Origin: Paracoccaceae bacterium | Lineage (GTDB): Bacteria; Pseudomonadota; Alphaproteobacteria; Rhodobacterales; Rhodobacteraceae | Direction of reading: 5' to 3' | DNA length: 7,435 bases | Assembly (NCBI GenBank): GCA_021767525.1 | Contig: JAASTF010000146.1 | Coordinates: 1 to 7,435 of the forward strand | Shown here: piece after piece, positions 1 through 5,388 of the stretch | How the letters are laid out: each line of letters starts with the position of its first letter | Numbering within the stretch: the first letter of the stretch is position 1 | The notes under the pieces: model-generated | What the model saw: the letters and a program-made list of their open reading frames with translations, nothing else | What the model was told of the DNA's origin: nothing | The model's database searches: none | Program-made: the position numbers and the translations under genes

Positions 1-864
1 ATCGCGGTGATCATCGCGACAAGCCAGTTGAAGGACGCGCTGGGGATGAGCCTGGCGGAGGTTCCGGCCGAATTCCTGCCGAAGCTGGCCGCCCTGTGGG
101 AGGCGCGCGATACGCTCGGCCCCGAAGCGCTGGCCATCGCCGCGCTGACCGGCGGTCTGATCGTGGCGTTACGGCGGCTTGCGCCGTCCTTTCCCGGCCT
201 GATCGTGGCGGTTGGCCTGGGATCGGGGGTGGCGCTGCTGCTGGATTGGCCGGTCGAAACCCTCGCCGACCGGTTCGGCGCGCTGCCTGCCGGACTGCCG
301 GTTCCCCATTTCGAAGTGCCGGAACTGTCGAAGGTGGTCGAGATGTTGCCCTCGGCGGTTCTGATCGCATTCCTGGCCGCCATCGAGTCGCTGCTGTCCG
401 CGATGGTCGCAGACCGCATGATCCGCGACAGCCACCGGCCCAATGCCGAACTGATGGCGCAGGGTGCGGCGAATATCGGATCGGCCCTGTTCGGCGGTTT
501 GCCTGCGACGGGCGCCATCGCGCGCACCGCCACGAATGTCAGGGCAGGGGGGCGCACACCGGTGGCCGGGATGGTTCATGCGCTCGTGGTGCTGGCAATC
601 CTCAGCTTTGCCGCCCCGCTGGCCGGCATGTTGGCGATGCCTGCGCTGGCGGCGTTGCTGATCCTGACCGCCTGGAACATGTCCGAGCCCCACCTGTGGC
701 GCGGCTATCTGGCCTTGCCCCGGTCCGAGCTGCTGTTGCTGCTGGTCACGCTTGTGCTGACCGTGCTGGCCGATCTTGCCGTTGCCATCGCCGTTGGCGT
801 GGCGCTGGGGCTGCTTTTGCGGGGTGCGACGCGGGTCAGATCGCGCAGGATTCGCGATCGCTAG
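1..864 (+). CDS. SulP-family inorganic anion transporter, C-terminal part (5' end outside window), no STAS domain
   Basis: An inner-membrane transporter of the SLC26/SulP family, which carries anions such as sulfate or bicarbonate; the substrate cannot be told from the sequence. The frame is open from base 1 (IAVIIATSQLKDALGM, a typical SulP segment), so the true start is upstream and 287 residues are visible. Hydrophobic helices lie near visible residues 43-60, 65-82, 119-137, 187-224 and 243-275. The family's conserved loop is intact: IESLLSAMVAD, then GGLPATGAIARTATNV (165-180), then RTPVAGMVHAL. The protein stops about a dozen residues after the last helix with a basic tail (RSRRIRDR). 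Most SulP proteins continue into a cytoplasmic STAS domain of roughly 100 residues; none is present, and the 170 bases to rpsB are too short to encode one. No clear terminator follows. The family call is secure; the substrate is unknown. Confidence 0.9.
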   Translation: MAVIIATSQLKDALGMSLAEVPAEFLPKLAALWEARDTLGPEALAIAALTGGLIVALRRLAPSFPGLIVAVGLGSGVALLLDWPVETLADRFGALPAGLPVPHFEVPELSKVVEMLPSAVLIAFLAAIESLLSAMVADRMIRDSHRPNAELMAQGAANIGSALFGGLPATGAIARTATNVRAGGRTPVAGMVHALVVLAILSFAAPLAGMLAMPALAALLILTAWNMSEPHLWRGYLALPRSELLLLLVTLVLTVLADLAVAIAVGVALGLLLRGATRVRSRRIRDR

Positions 865-885
865 GCTTTTTGCGCGTTTGCAGGG

Positions 886-914
886 TTGCGCATCGGGAAA
901 TCGGCCTGTATACG
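886..914 (+). promoter_or_regulatory. Candidate sigma-70-type promoter of rpsB-tsf
   Basis: A TTGCGC box (886-891) is separated by exactly 17 bases from TATACG (909-914), placing transcription start near 920-922 and giving an rpsB leader of about 115 bases. The stretch just after the -10 box is pure G/C (CGCGCC). GC-rich discriminators are known from stringently controlled ribosomal promoters in other bacteria. The boxes are seen; the promoter role is inferred from spacing and position. Confidence 0.5.
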
Positions 915-933
915 CGCGCCACTTAATCCCGCA

Positions 934-1007
934 GGCGGGGTCGGGCCCTTGGGGGAGACATCCCCATACGGTCCACCGGTTGGCGCATCCGCGCTATCAC
1001 CCCCGCC
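934..1007 (+). promoter_or_regulatory. Foldable 5' leader of rpsB (candidate autoregulatory RNA)
   Basis: Inside the expected rpsB leader, GGCGGGG (934-940) can pair with CCCCGCC (1001-1007). This closes a region with a perfect 5-bp hairpin (GGGGA 952-956 with TCCCC 961-965, loop GACA) and a 4-bp hairpin (GCGC 983-986 with GCGC 991-994). The Shine-Dalgarno sequence lies just downstream. S2 represses rpsB-tsf through leader RNA in gammaproteobacteria; a similar role here is inference from position and pairing only. GC-rich DNA forms such pairings by chance, so confidence is modest. Confidence 0.3.
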
Positions 1008-1034
1008 AAGGCGCAAACCGGAAAGGAAAAAGAC

Positions 1035-1802
1035 ATGGCTCTTCCCGAGTTCTCCATGCGTCAGCTGTTGGAAGCTGGCGTTCACTTCGGCCACCAGACG
1101 CAGCGTTGGAACCCCAAGATGGGCGAGTTCATCTATGGCGCGCGCAATGGCATCCACATTCTCGACCTGACGCAGACCGTCCCGATGCTGGACGCGGCGC
1201 TGAACGCGATCCGCGAAACCGTGGCCAAGAACGGCCGCGTGCTGTTCGTCGGCACCAAGCGCCAGGCCAGCCAGCCGATCGCGGAAGCGGCTGAAAAATG
1301 CGCCCAGTATTACATGAACCACCGTTGGCTGGGCGGCACGCTGACCAACTGGCAGACCGTCAGCCAGTCGATCAACCGCCTCAAGCAGATCGACGAGCAG
1401 ATGGAGCAGGGCGCCGAGGGCCTGACCAAGAAAGAGCGCCTGAACATGGAGCGCGACCAGCAAAAGCTGCAGGCCTCGCTGGGCGGCATCCGTGAAATGG
1501 GCGGCGTGCCGGACATGCTGTTCGTCATCGACGTGAAGAAGGAAGCGCTGGCCGTGGCCGAAGCCAACAAGCTGGGCATCCCCGTGGTGGCCGTGGTCGA
1601 TACCAACTGCTCGCCCGCGGGCATCGACTATATTATCCCCGGCAACGACGACGCCAGCCGCGCCATTTCGCTGTATTGCGACTTGGTGGCCCGCGCCGCG
1701 CTGGACGGTATGCAGGCACAGCTGGGCGCCGCCGGCGTCGACCTGGGCGCACTCGAAGCCGCGCCGACCGAAGAGGCCGTGGCCGAGAACGCCGAGGCCT
1801 GA
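1035..1802 (+). CDS. rpsB: 30S ribosomal protein S2
   Basis: A 255-residue primary component of the small ribosomal subunit; S2 binds late in 30S assembly and is needed to bring in S1. The sequence is canonical. It begins MALPEFSMRQLLEAGVHFGHQ with the N-terminal family signature (about residues 10-21) and has HRWLGGTLTNWQTV. A charged helical arm follows at about 112-155, then the C-terminal signature PDMLFVIDVKKEALAV from residue 159, leading to GIPVVAVVDTN and DYIIPGNDDASRAI. The start is fixed by AAAGGA at 1022-1027, seven bases before the ATG, and by homology of the first residues. It ends in an acidic, Ala/Glu-rich tail (EEAVAENAEA), variable in this family. It is first gene of a two-gene operon with tsf, 118 bases downstream. 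Confidence 0.98.
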   Translation: MALPEFSMRQLLEAGVHFGHQTQRWNPKMGEFIYGARNGIHILDLTQTVPMLDAALNAIRETVAKNGRVLFVGTKRQASQPIAEAAEKCAQYYMNHRWLGGTLTNWQTVSQSINRLKQIDEQMEQGAEGLTKKERLNMERDQQKLQASLGGIREMGGVPDMLFVIDVKKEALAVAEANKLGIPVVAVVDTNCSPAGIDYIIPGNDDASRAISLYCDLVARAALDGMQAQLGAAGVDLGALEAAPTEEAVAENAEA

Positions 1803-1845
1803 GTTTTCCCGGCGCGCGGGCTTTGCGCGTCACGGAACCGACATG

Positions 1846-1882
1846 GGGCGCGCGTTTGATACCTGCACAGGCACGCGCGCCC
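1846..1882 (+). other. Strong hairpin between rpsB and tsf
   Basis: GGGCGCGCGT (1846-1855) is perfectly complementary to ACGCGCGCCC (1873-1882), a 10-bp, almost all G/C stem with a 17-base loop in which CCT and AGG can pair further. No T-run follows, so it is not a standard intrinsic terminator. It could set the S2:EF-Ts ratio by attenuation, act as an RNA processing or stability element, or be bound by a protein. The inverted repeat is seen directly; its role is unknown. Confidence 0.55.
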
Positions 1883-1920
1883 TGCACAACATTCAGACAG
1901 ACATATTGGGAGATCCCGAG

Positions 1921-2796
1921 ATGGCGATCACAGCAGCACTGGTGAAAGAACTGCGCGACAAGACGGGCGCAGGCATGATGGACGCCAAGAAGGCGCTGAC
2001 CGAAAACGACGGCGACATGGAGGCAGCGGTTGACTGGCTGCGCACCAAGGGCCTGGCAAAAGCCGCCAAGAAATCGGGCCGCACCGCGGCCGAGGGCCTG
2101 GTGGCCGTGCAAGTCGAAGGCGGTTGCGGCGTCGCGGTCGAGGTGAACGCCGAGACCGATTTCGTCGCCAAGAACGCCGAATTTCAGGACATGGTCAAGA
2201 AAATCGCCGGGGCCGCAATGGGCGCCGACGATATCGAGGCGCTGAAAGCCGCCGACCTGGGCGGCAAGAGCGTGGCAGACACCATCACCGACAAGATCGC
2301 CACCATCGGCGAGAACATGTCGCTGCGCCGCATGGCCAAGATCGAAGGCGATACCGTTGTGTCCTACGTGCACAACGCCGTCGGCGACGGCATGGGCAAG
2401 ATCGGCGTTCTGGTCGCCATGACCGGTGGTGACGAAGCCTTTGGCAAGCAAGTGGCCATGCATATCGCCGCGGTGAACCCGGCCTCGCTGTCGGCCGACG
2501 ACCTGGACCAGGCCGTGATCGACAAAGAGCGCCAGGTGCAGATCGACATCGCGCGCGAATCCGGCAAGCCCGAGCAGGTCATCGAAAAGATGATCGAAGG
2601 CCGCATGAAAAAGTTTCTCAGCGAGGTGACCCTGCTGGGCCAGAACTTTGTCATCAACCCCGACCTGACGGTCGAGGCCGCTGCGAAAGAAGCCGGCGCC
2701 ACGATCACCGGCTTTGTCCGGCTTGAGGTCGGCGAAGGTATCGAAGTCGAGAAAGAAGACTTTGCCGCCGAGGTCGCCAAGGCCGCGCAGGGCTGA
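1921..2796 (+). CDS. tsf: Elongation factor Ts
   Basis: The guanine-nucleotide exchange factor that releases GDP from EF-Tu during translation. 291 residues, normal length. The N-terminal UBA-like domain has the family motif KELRDKTGAGMMDAKKAL (9-26). T79-D80-F81-V82 follows, the strand whose Asp80-Phe81 pushes into EF-Tu near the Mg2+ site in E. coli, at identical numbering. The core then runs to a coiled-coil/dimerisation region and the C-terminal signature ESGKPEQVIEKMIEGRMKKF, with LLGQNFV after it. The ATG at 1921 is chosen because GGGAG (1908-1912) sits 8 bases upstream and the protein then begins MAITAALVKELR as in homologues. An in-frame ATG at 1843 would add 26 residues with no family resemblance and lies in the intergenic hairpin. 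Transcribed with rpsB; ends in a terminator at 2827. Confidence 0.98.
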   Translation: MAITAALVKELRDKTGAGMMDAKKALTENDGDMEAAVDWLRTKGLAKAAKKSGRTAAEGLVAVQVEGGCGVAVEVNAETDFVAKNAEFQDMVKKIAGAAMGADDIEALKAADLGGKSVADTITDKIATIGENMSLRRMAKIEGDTVVSYVHNAVGDGMGKIGVLVAMTGGDEAFGKQVAMHIAAVNPASLSADDLDQAVIDKERQVQIDIARESGKPEQVIEKMIEGRMKKFLSEVTLLGQNFVINPDLTVEAAAKEAGATITGFVRLEVGEGIEVEKEDFAAEVAKAAQG

Positions 2797-2826
2797 TCGC
2801 CCGCAGCACGGATTGCCAACATCAAG

Positions 2827-2863
2827 CGGCGGCGCCCCACGGGGCGTCGCCGTTTTACGTTTT
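2827..2863 (+). terminator. Intrinsic terminator of rpsB-tsf
   Basis: An 11-bp G/C-rich stem (2827-2837 with 2842-2852, one G-T wobble, loop CACG) begins 31 bases after the tsf stop. It is followed at once by TTTT (2853-2856) and a second TTTT (2860-2863). This is a textbook Rho-independent terminator in the right place. Confidence 0.88.
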
Positions 2864-2865
2864 CG

Positions 2866-2889
2866 GCGGCGCGCCAACGCGGGCGCCGC
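2866..2889. repeat. 7-bp inverted repeat just after the tsf terminator
   Basis: GCGGCGC (2866-2872) pairs perfectly with GCGCCGC (2883-2889) around a 10-base loop. The bases CGGCG at 2864-2868 can instead pair back with CGCCG at 2848-2852 of the terminator stem, so it could compete with or reinforce that structure. Short and G/C-only, so chance cannot be excluded. Confidence 0.4.
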
Positions 2890-2920
2890 AGGGTCATTCG
2901 GATTGCGGGGCAGGGTGGCG

Positions 2921-2949
2921 CGGTGCCATTCCCCTTGGGAATGGCACCG
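2921..2949. repeat. Perfect 13-bp inverted repeat with 3-base loop
   Basis: CGGTGCCATTCCC (2921-2933) and GGGAATGGCACCG (2937-2949) are exact reverse complements around CTT. The arms mix A/T with G/C, so this is not a by-product of GC richness. No T-run follows on either strand, so it is not a plain intrinsic terminator. It could be a small-RNA hairpin, a palindromic protein-binding site, or one copy of a REP/BIME-like dispersed palindrome. The symmetry is certain, the role unknown. Confidence 0.85.
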
Positions 2950-3015
2950 TCCGAAACTTGGTCGAGCCCCAAGACAATGGGGATGAGAGGGCCCGACCGT
3001 CCAGGAACGCCGCGC

Positions 3016-3090
3016 GGAACATACGCGGGCCTTCCCGGGAAAAACGGGCCGGAGAGCCTTGTAATCGCAAGGATCCGGCCCTGATGTTCC
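3016..3090. repeat. Nested inverted repeats, long foldable element
   Basis: Three nested complementary pairs share one axis: GGAACAT (3016-3022) with ATGTTCC (3084-3090), GGGCCGG (3046-3052) with CCGGCCC (3075-3081), and CCTTG (3057-3061) with CAAGG (3068-3072). A self-complementary TTCCCGGGAA (3032-3041) lies between the first two left arms. Together they would make a long branched or bulged RNA hairpin of about 75 bases on either strand. The innermost part doubles as a minus-strand terminator candidate. Confidence 0.6.
3040..3081 (-). terminator. Candidate intrinsic terminator downstream of the luxR-type gene
   Basis: Read on the minus strand, a hairpin with a 7-bp outer stem (3075-3081 with 3046-3052) and 5-bp inner stem (3068-3072 with 3057-3061) is followed after one base by five T (complement of 3040-3044). 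It lies about 110 bases beyond the stop codon of the minus-strand regulator gene and could end that transcript, or a separate small RNA. Confidence 0.5.
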
Positions 3091-3171
3091 AAGGCTGATA
3101 AAGCCACCACTCACGGAACGGGATCAGCATGCCGCTTTCCCTAAGGTCATGGAAGTATGGGAATCCCTACC

Positions 3172-3193
3172 AGCGTGGTTTTCACGCTTTTTT
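3172..3193 (+). terminator. Candidate plus-strand terminator with no obvious plus-strand gene
   Basis: AGCGTG (3172-3177) pairs with CACGCT (3183-3188) around GTTTT, and the T-run at 3188-3193 follows. The stem is short, but stem plus T-run is a recognisable intrinsic terminator form. It points rightward and overlaps the stop codon of the minus-strand regulator gene. The only known plus-strand transcript upstream already has a terminator at 2827-2863, so this may be a backup, an anti-collision signal, or the end of a small RNA. Confidence 0.42.
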
Positions 3194-3948
3194 CACGGCT
3201 CCAGAACGAACATCTGGTTTTGAAACGCCGCTTTCAGCACCGCCTGGGCCGTGGTTTCCACGCTCAATGCCTCGCGCGCGAGGCGCATGTGCTTTTCCAC
3301 CGTCGCCACGGTCAGGCCCAGAAGCGTTGCGATGTCCTGCGTGGTTTTGCCGTCACCGACCCATTCCAGCACCTCGCGCTGGCGTTTGGTCAGCATCCGT
3401 GACTGGCCGAAATGGGGCAGGGTCATCACCTTGAGATGCACGATATTGTTCATCACCTGGATGTCGCGCCCGTGCTCGTCCCAGATGGCATCGACCTGGT
3501 CCTGCACCATGTCGGGCCGCGCGGTCAGCGCGATCGCGCCCTTTGACCGCGGCGAGATCGAGCGAAAGCTGATCGAATAGCCCGCGTGAACCTTGTGCGA
3601 CAGGTTGAAGGCGACGACCTGCTTTTCCTCGTCGCTCAGCGTGTCGCGGGCGATGCGTTCGGCCATCACGCGCCAGCTGCAGGCGCCTTCGTTGTCCATG
3701 GCCCATTTCGTCATCGGCGCGTGTTTGTACAGGCCACCGCGAATGAACCCGTCGGTGTAACTGTCGGGATGGTTCGTCAGGATCACGAAATCATCCGGAT
3801 CGCCCAGTGACGCGCCCGAGCGATAGCGCGTGAAACCGTAAAGCAGCCGATCGAAGCCATAGCTTTCCATCCGCTGCGTATGCAGCTTCCAAAGCTCTTC
3901 GATGGAGGGCGCGGTCACAAGCGCATCGAGATAACGACTGCTGATCAT
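3193..3948 (-). CDS. LuxR-family transcriptional regulator, autoinducer-binding-domain type, with altered AHL pocket (LuxR solo candidate)
   Basis: A 251-residue cytoplasmic DNA-binding regulator with the two-domain plan of quorum-sensing LuxR/TraR proteins. The ligand domain (about 15-165) aligns through YGFDRLLYGF and ILTNHPDSYTDGFIRGGLYKHAP to SW at 91-92. The C-terminal LuxR helix-turn-helix (about 186-230) reads LTKRQREVLEWVGDGKTTQDIA, then TVATVEKHMRLA, and looks functional. By alignment, TraR's AHL-contacting Trp57, Tyr61 and Asp70 are replaced by Tyr64, Phe68 and Ala77; Pro78, Trp92 and Gly123 are kept. No luxI synthase is visible. The start is uncertain: ATG at 3948 is used, but an in-frame GTG at 3954 is possible and neither has a strong Shine-Dalgarno sequence. 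It lies 135 bases downstream of the MmgE/PrpD gene on the same strand, behind an AT-rich gap. Confidence 0.9.
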   Translation of the reverse strand: MISSRYLDALVTAPSIEELWKLHTQRMESYGFDRLLYGFTRYRSGASLGDPDDFVILTNHPDSYTDGFIRGGLYKHAPMTKWAMDNEGACSWRVMAERIARDTLSDEEKQVVAFNLSHKVHAGYSISFRSISPRSKGAIALTARPDMVQDQVDAIWDEHGRDIQVMNNIVHLKVMTLPHFGQSRMLTKRQREVLEWVGDGKTTQDIATLLGLTVATVEKHMRLAREALSVETTAQAVLKAAFQNQMFVLEP

Positions 3949-4039
3949 GGGCACAGATACACGGGAAAAGGATTATCTGGCAAAAAGATACGGGGGGCTT
4001 TCGGATTTGTCGAGTTTCGGGAAATGCCTTGTGTTCGGA

Positions 4040-4080
4040 CGATTTTTATTTACATAATACTGATTATGCGATTATTGGAT
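4040..4080. promoter_or_regulatory. AT-rich island with palindrome, likely control region of the luxR-type gene
   Basis: In otherwise GC-rich DNA this stretch is mostly A/T. It contains a 16-base palindrome, CATAAT (4053-4058), ACTG, ATTATG (4063-4068), and GATTAT repeated directly at 4062-4067 and 4070-4075. A minus-strand TATTAT (complement of 4054-4059) inside the palindrome would serve as a -10 box for the regulator gene, though I see no good -35. On the plus strand TTGTGT (4029-4034) stands 18 bases from CATAAT, but no plus-strand gene follows. An operator overlapping a promoter, perhaps autoregulatory, is an inference. Confidence 0.35.
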
Positions 4081-4089
4081 TGCCGTTGG

Positions 4090-5388
4090 TCAGCCGTGAA
4101 GCGTGGCACCAATGGCATCGGGGTCGGCCCCCTTTTCGATAATGTCCCACACAGCACCCGCGCGCGAGTCGCCCAGCAGGCTTTCGGCTTTCAGGCGCAG
4201 CTTGTCTTGTCGCGTGGCGATGGGCATCGGCGCATCCAGATCAAAGCTGGCCTCGTGTGGGCCATCGGTCGTGTCGATCCTGACGCGCGCCTGGGTTTCG
4301 CTCAGGCTGTCGTCGGCCGTCACGGACACCTTTGCACGCAAGGCTTGAACATCCGGATCGGCGCAAACCGCGTCGGTATAGCTGTCCAGCCGCGCGGTAT
4401 CGTGGCCGAGGATTTGCATCGGCAGCACGGTGGTATAGCTGAACTTGGCGCCCAGCCCCGTGGTCGGCGCCGGCTGGTTGCACACGGTCATCCAGCGCGG
4501 ATGCGTGGTGACCGAGATGGTTCGAATGCTGTCGGGCGCGATCGGCAGAAGGGTGGCCTGCGCCTCGAGCGCGGCGTGCAGCCCGTGGCAACAAGCGTGG
4601 AACTTGTGGCTGATCGTTTCGAAAAGCCACTCTTTGCCAATACCTTGCATGGCGGAATTTATGCTTTCTCCGGCATGGGTCGGGCCAAAGCCCTGGGGGC
4701 TTTCCAAGGCGTCCGGGTTGGCGACGAAACCCTTGGCGACCAGCTGGGCCGCCTCGACCCCGTTGGCGGCGGCAAGACCGGCGTTAAAGGGTTTGCCCAT
4801 CGTGCCGAATTGCGATTTCAGCCCGCTGGCGCGCGTCGCCAGAAGGCCCAAGACCATCGCCATGCCCCCTGCCCCCAGGCCCATCAGGCGCGCCGCGGCC
4901 AGGCCCGCACCAAACGCACCGGCGGTGGCCGTCTGGTGAAAGCCGGTCTGGTAATGCGCGCGGCCCAGCCAGACGCCCACGCGGATCGACGCCTCGATCC
5001 CCAAAAGCGCCGCGTGCAGGAAATCGGCACCCGAGGCACCGCGCGCCTGCGCCACGGCCAGTGCCGCCGGAAAGACCGCCACCGACGGGTGGCCGATATG
5101 GGCGAAATGCGTGTCGTCGTAATCCAGCGCGTGGCTGGCTGCGCCGTTGGCCAATGCCGCTGCGCGCGCGGGCACCCGGGTATCACTGCCGAACAGGCTG
5201 GCCTGGGCGGTGCCGCCCTCGTCCAGCACCATGTCGCGAGTGATGCGGGCAACAGGCTCGTCCCGCCCGGCAAGGCCCACGGCGATCCAATCCAAAAGCG
5301 AAAGACGCGCCATCAGCGCGGCGTCGGGCGTCACATCCTGACCACGGGTTTCATAAGTGAATTCCGCGACGTGTTTTGTAATGCTCAT
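4090..5388 (-). CDS. MmgE/PrpD family protein (2-methylcitrate dehydratase / cis-aconitate decarboxylase superfamily)
   Basis: A 432-residue cytoplasmic enzyme of the family that includes 2-methylcitrate dehydratase (PrpD), cis-aconitate decarboxylase and iminodisuccinate epimerase; the substrate cannot be assigned. Signature stretches are HALDYDDTH (86-94), GHPSVAVFPA (99-108), GFHQTATAGAFGAG (149-162), GTMGKPFNAG (195-204) and SHKFHACCHGLHAALEA (260-276). Residues equivalent to the active-site set of human cis-aconitate decarboxylase (Asp93, Thr97, His103, Lys207, Lys272) are present as Asp89, Thr93, His100, Lys199 and Lys262, so it is probably active. No prpB, prpC or other methylcitrate-cycle gene is nearby, so calling it prpD would be unjustified. 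Its ATG overlaps the stop of the upstream RatA/Coq10-like gene (ATGA), implying translational coupling. Confidence 0.92.
   Translation of the reverse strand: MSITKHVAEFTYETRGQDVTPDAALMARLSLLDWIAVGLAGRDEPVARITRDMVLDEGGTAQASLFGSDTRVPARAAALANGAASHALDYDDTHFAHIGHPSVAVFPAALAVAQARGASGADFLHAALLGIEASIRVGVWLGRAHYQTGFHQTATAGAFGAGLAAARLMGLGAGGMAMVLGLLATRASGLKSQFGTMGKPFNAGLAAANGVEAAQLVAKGFVANPDALESPQGFGPTHAGESINSAMQGIGKEWLFETISHKFHACCHGLHAALEAQATLLPIAPDSIRTISVTTHPRWMTVCNQPAPTTGLGAKFSYTTVLPMQILGHDTARLDSYTDAVCADPDVQALRAKVSVTADDSLSETQARVRIDTTDGPHEASFDLDAPMPIATRQDKLRLKAESLLGDSRAGAVWDIIEKGADPDAIGATLHG

Larger units (their letters stand above)
2864..3192. other. Hairpin-rich intergenic region without a convincing gene
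   Basis: No reading frame here resembles a known protein. Frames that cross it on the minus strand are antisense continuations over tsf and lack ribosome binding sites. What it does hold is a run of inverted repeats (2866-2889, 2921-2949, 2967-2982, 3016-3090, 3093-3128) and two oppositely directed terminator-like signals, listed separately where strong. Most gaps between convergent genes need only a terminator or two, so the amount of structure is unusual. Possible explanations are a small RNA gene on either strand, a decayed dispersed repeat element, or stacked terminators. Confidence 0.6.

Noticed and set aside
854..861. GCGATCGC palindrome at the end of the SulP gene, near a T-run
   Set aside because: It is self-complementary without a loop and is separated from the T-run, so it cannot form a normal terminator; a common palindrome in GC-rich DNA.
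1843..1920. In-frame upstream ATG extending EF-Ts by 26 residues
   Set aside because: The extension lies in the intergenic hairpin, matches no EF-Ts N-terminus, and the ATG at 1921 has a good Shine-Dalgarno sequence.
1633..3114. 493-residue minus-strand open frame spanning tsf and the following gap
   Set aside because: It runs antisense across tsf, whose protein is unmistakable. Its sequence is His/Gly/Ala-rich without family resemblance and it has no ribosome binding site. Such frames are common opposite GC-rich genes.
2894..3130. 78-residue minus-strand frame in the tsf-luxR gap
   Set aside because: No family resemblance, no convincing ribosome binding site, and it runs through several perfect inverted repeats, which favours non-coding DNA.
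4090..5388. Naming the MmgE/PrpD gene prpD
   Set aside because: The family has several activities and no propionate-catabolism genes (prpB, prpC) are in the window.
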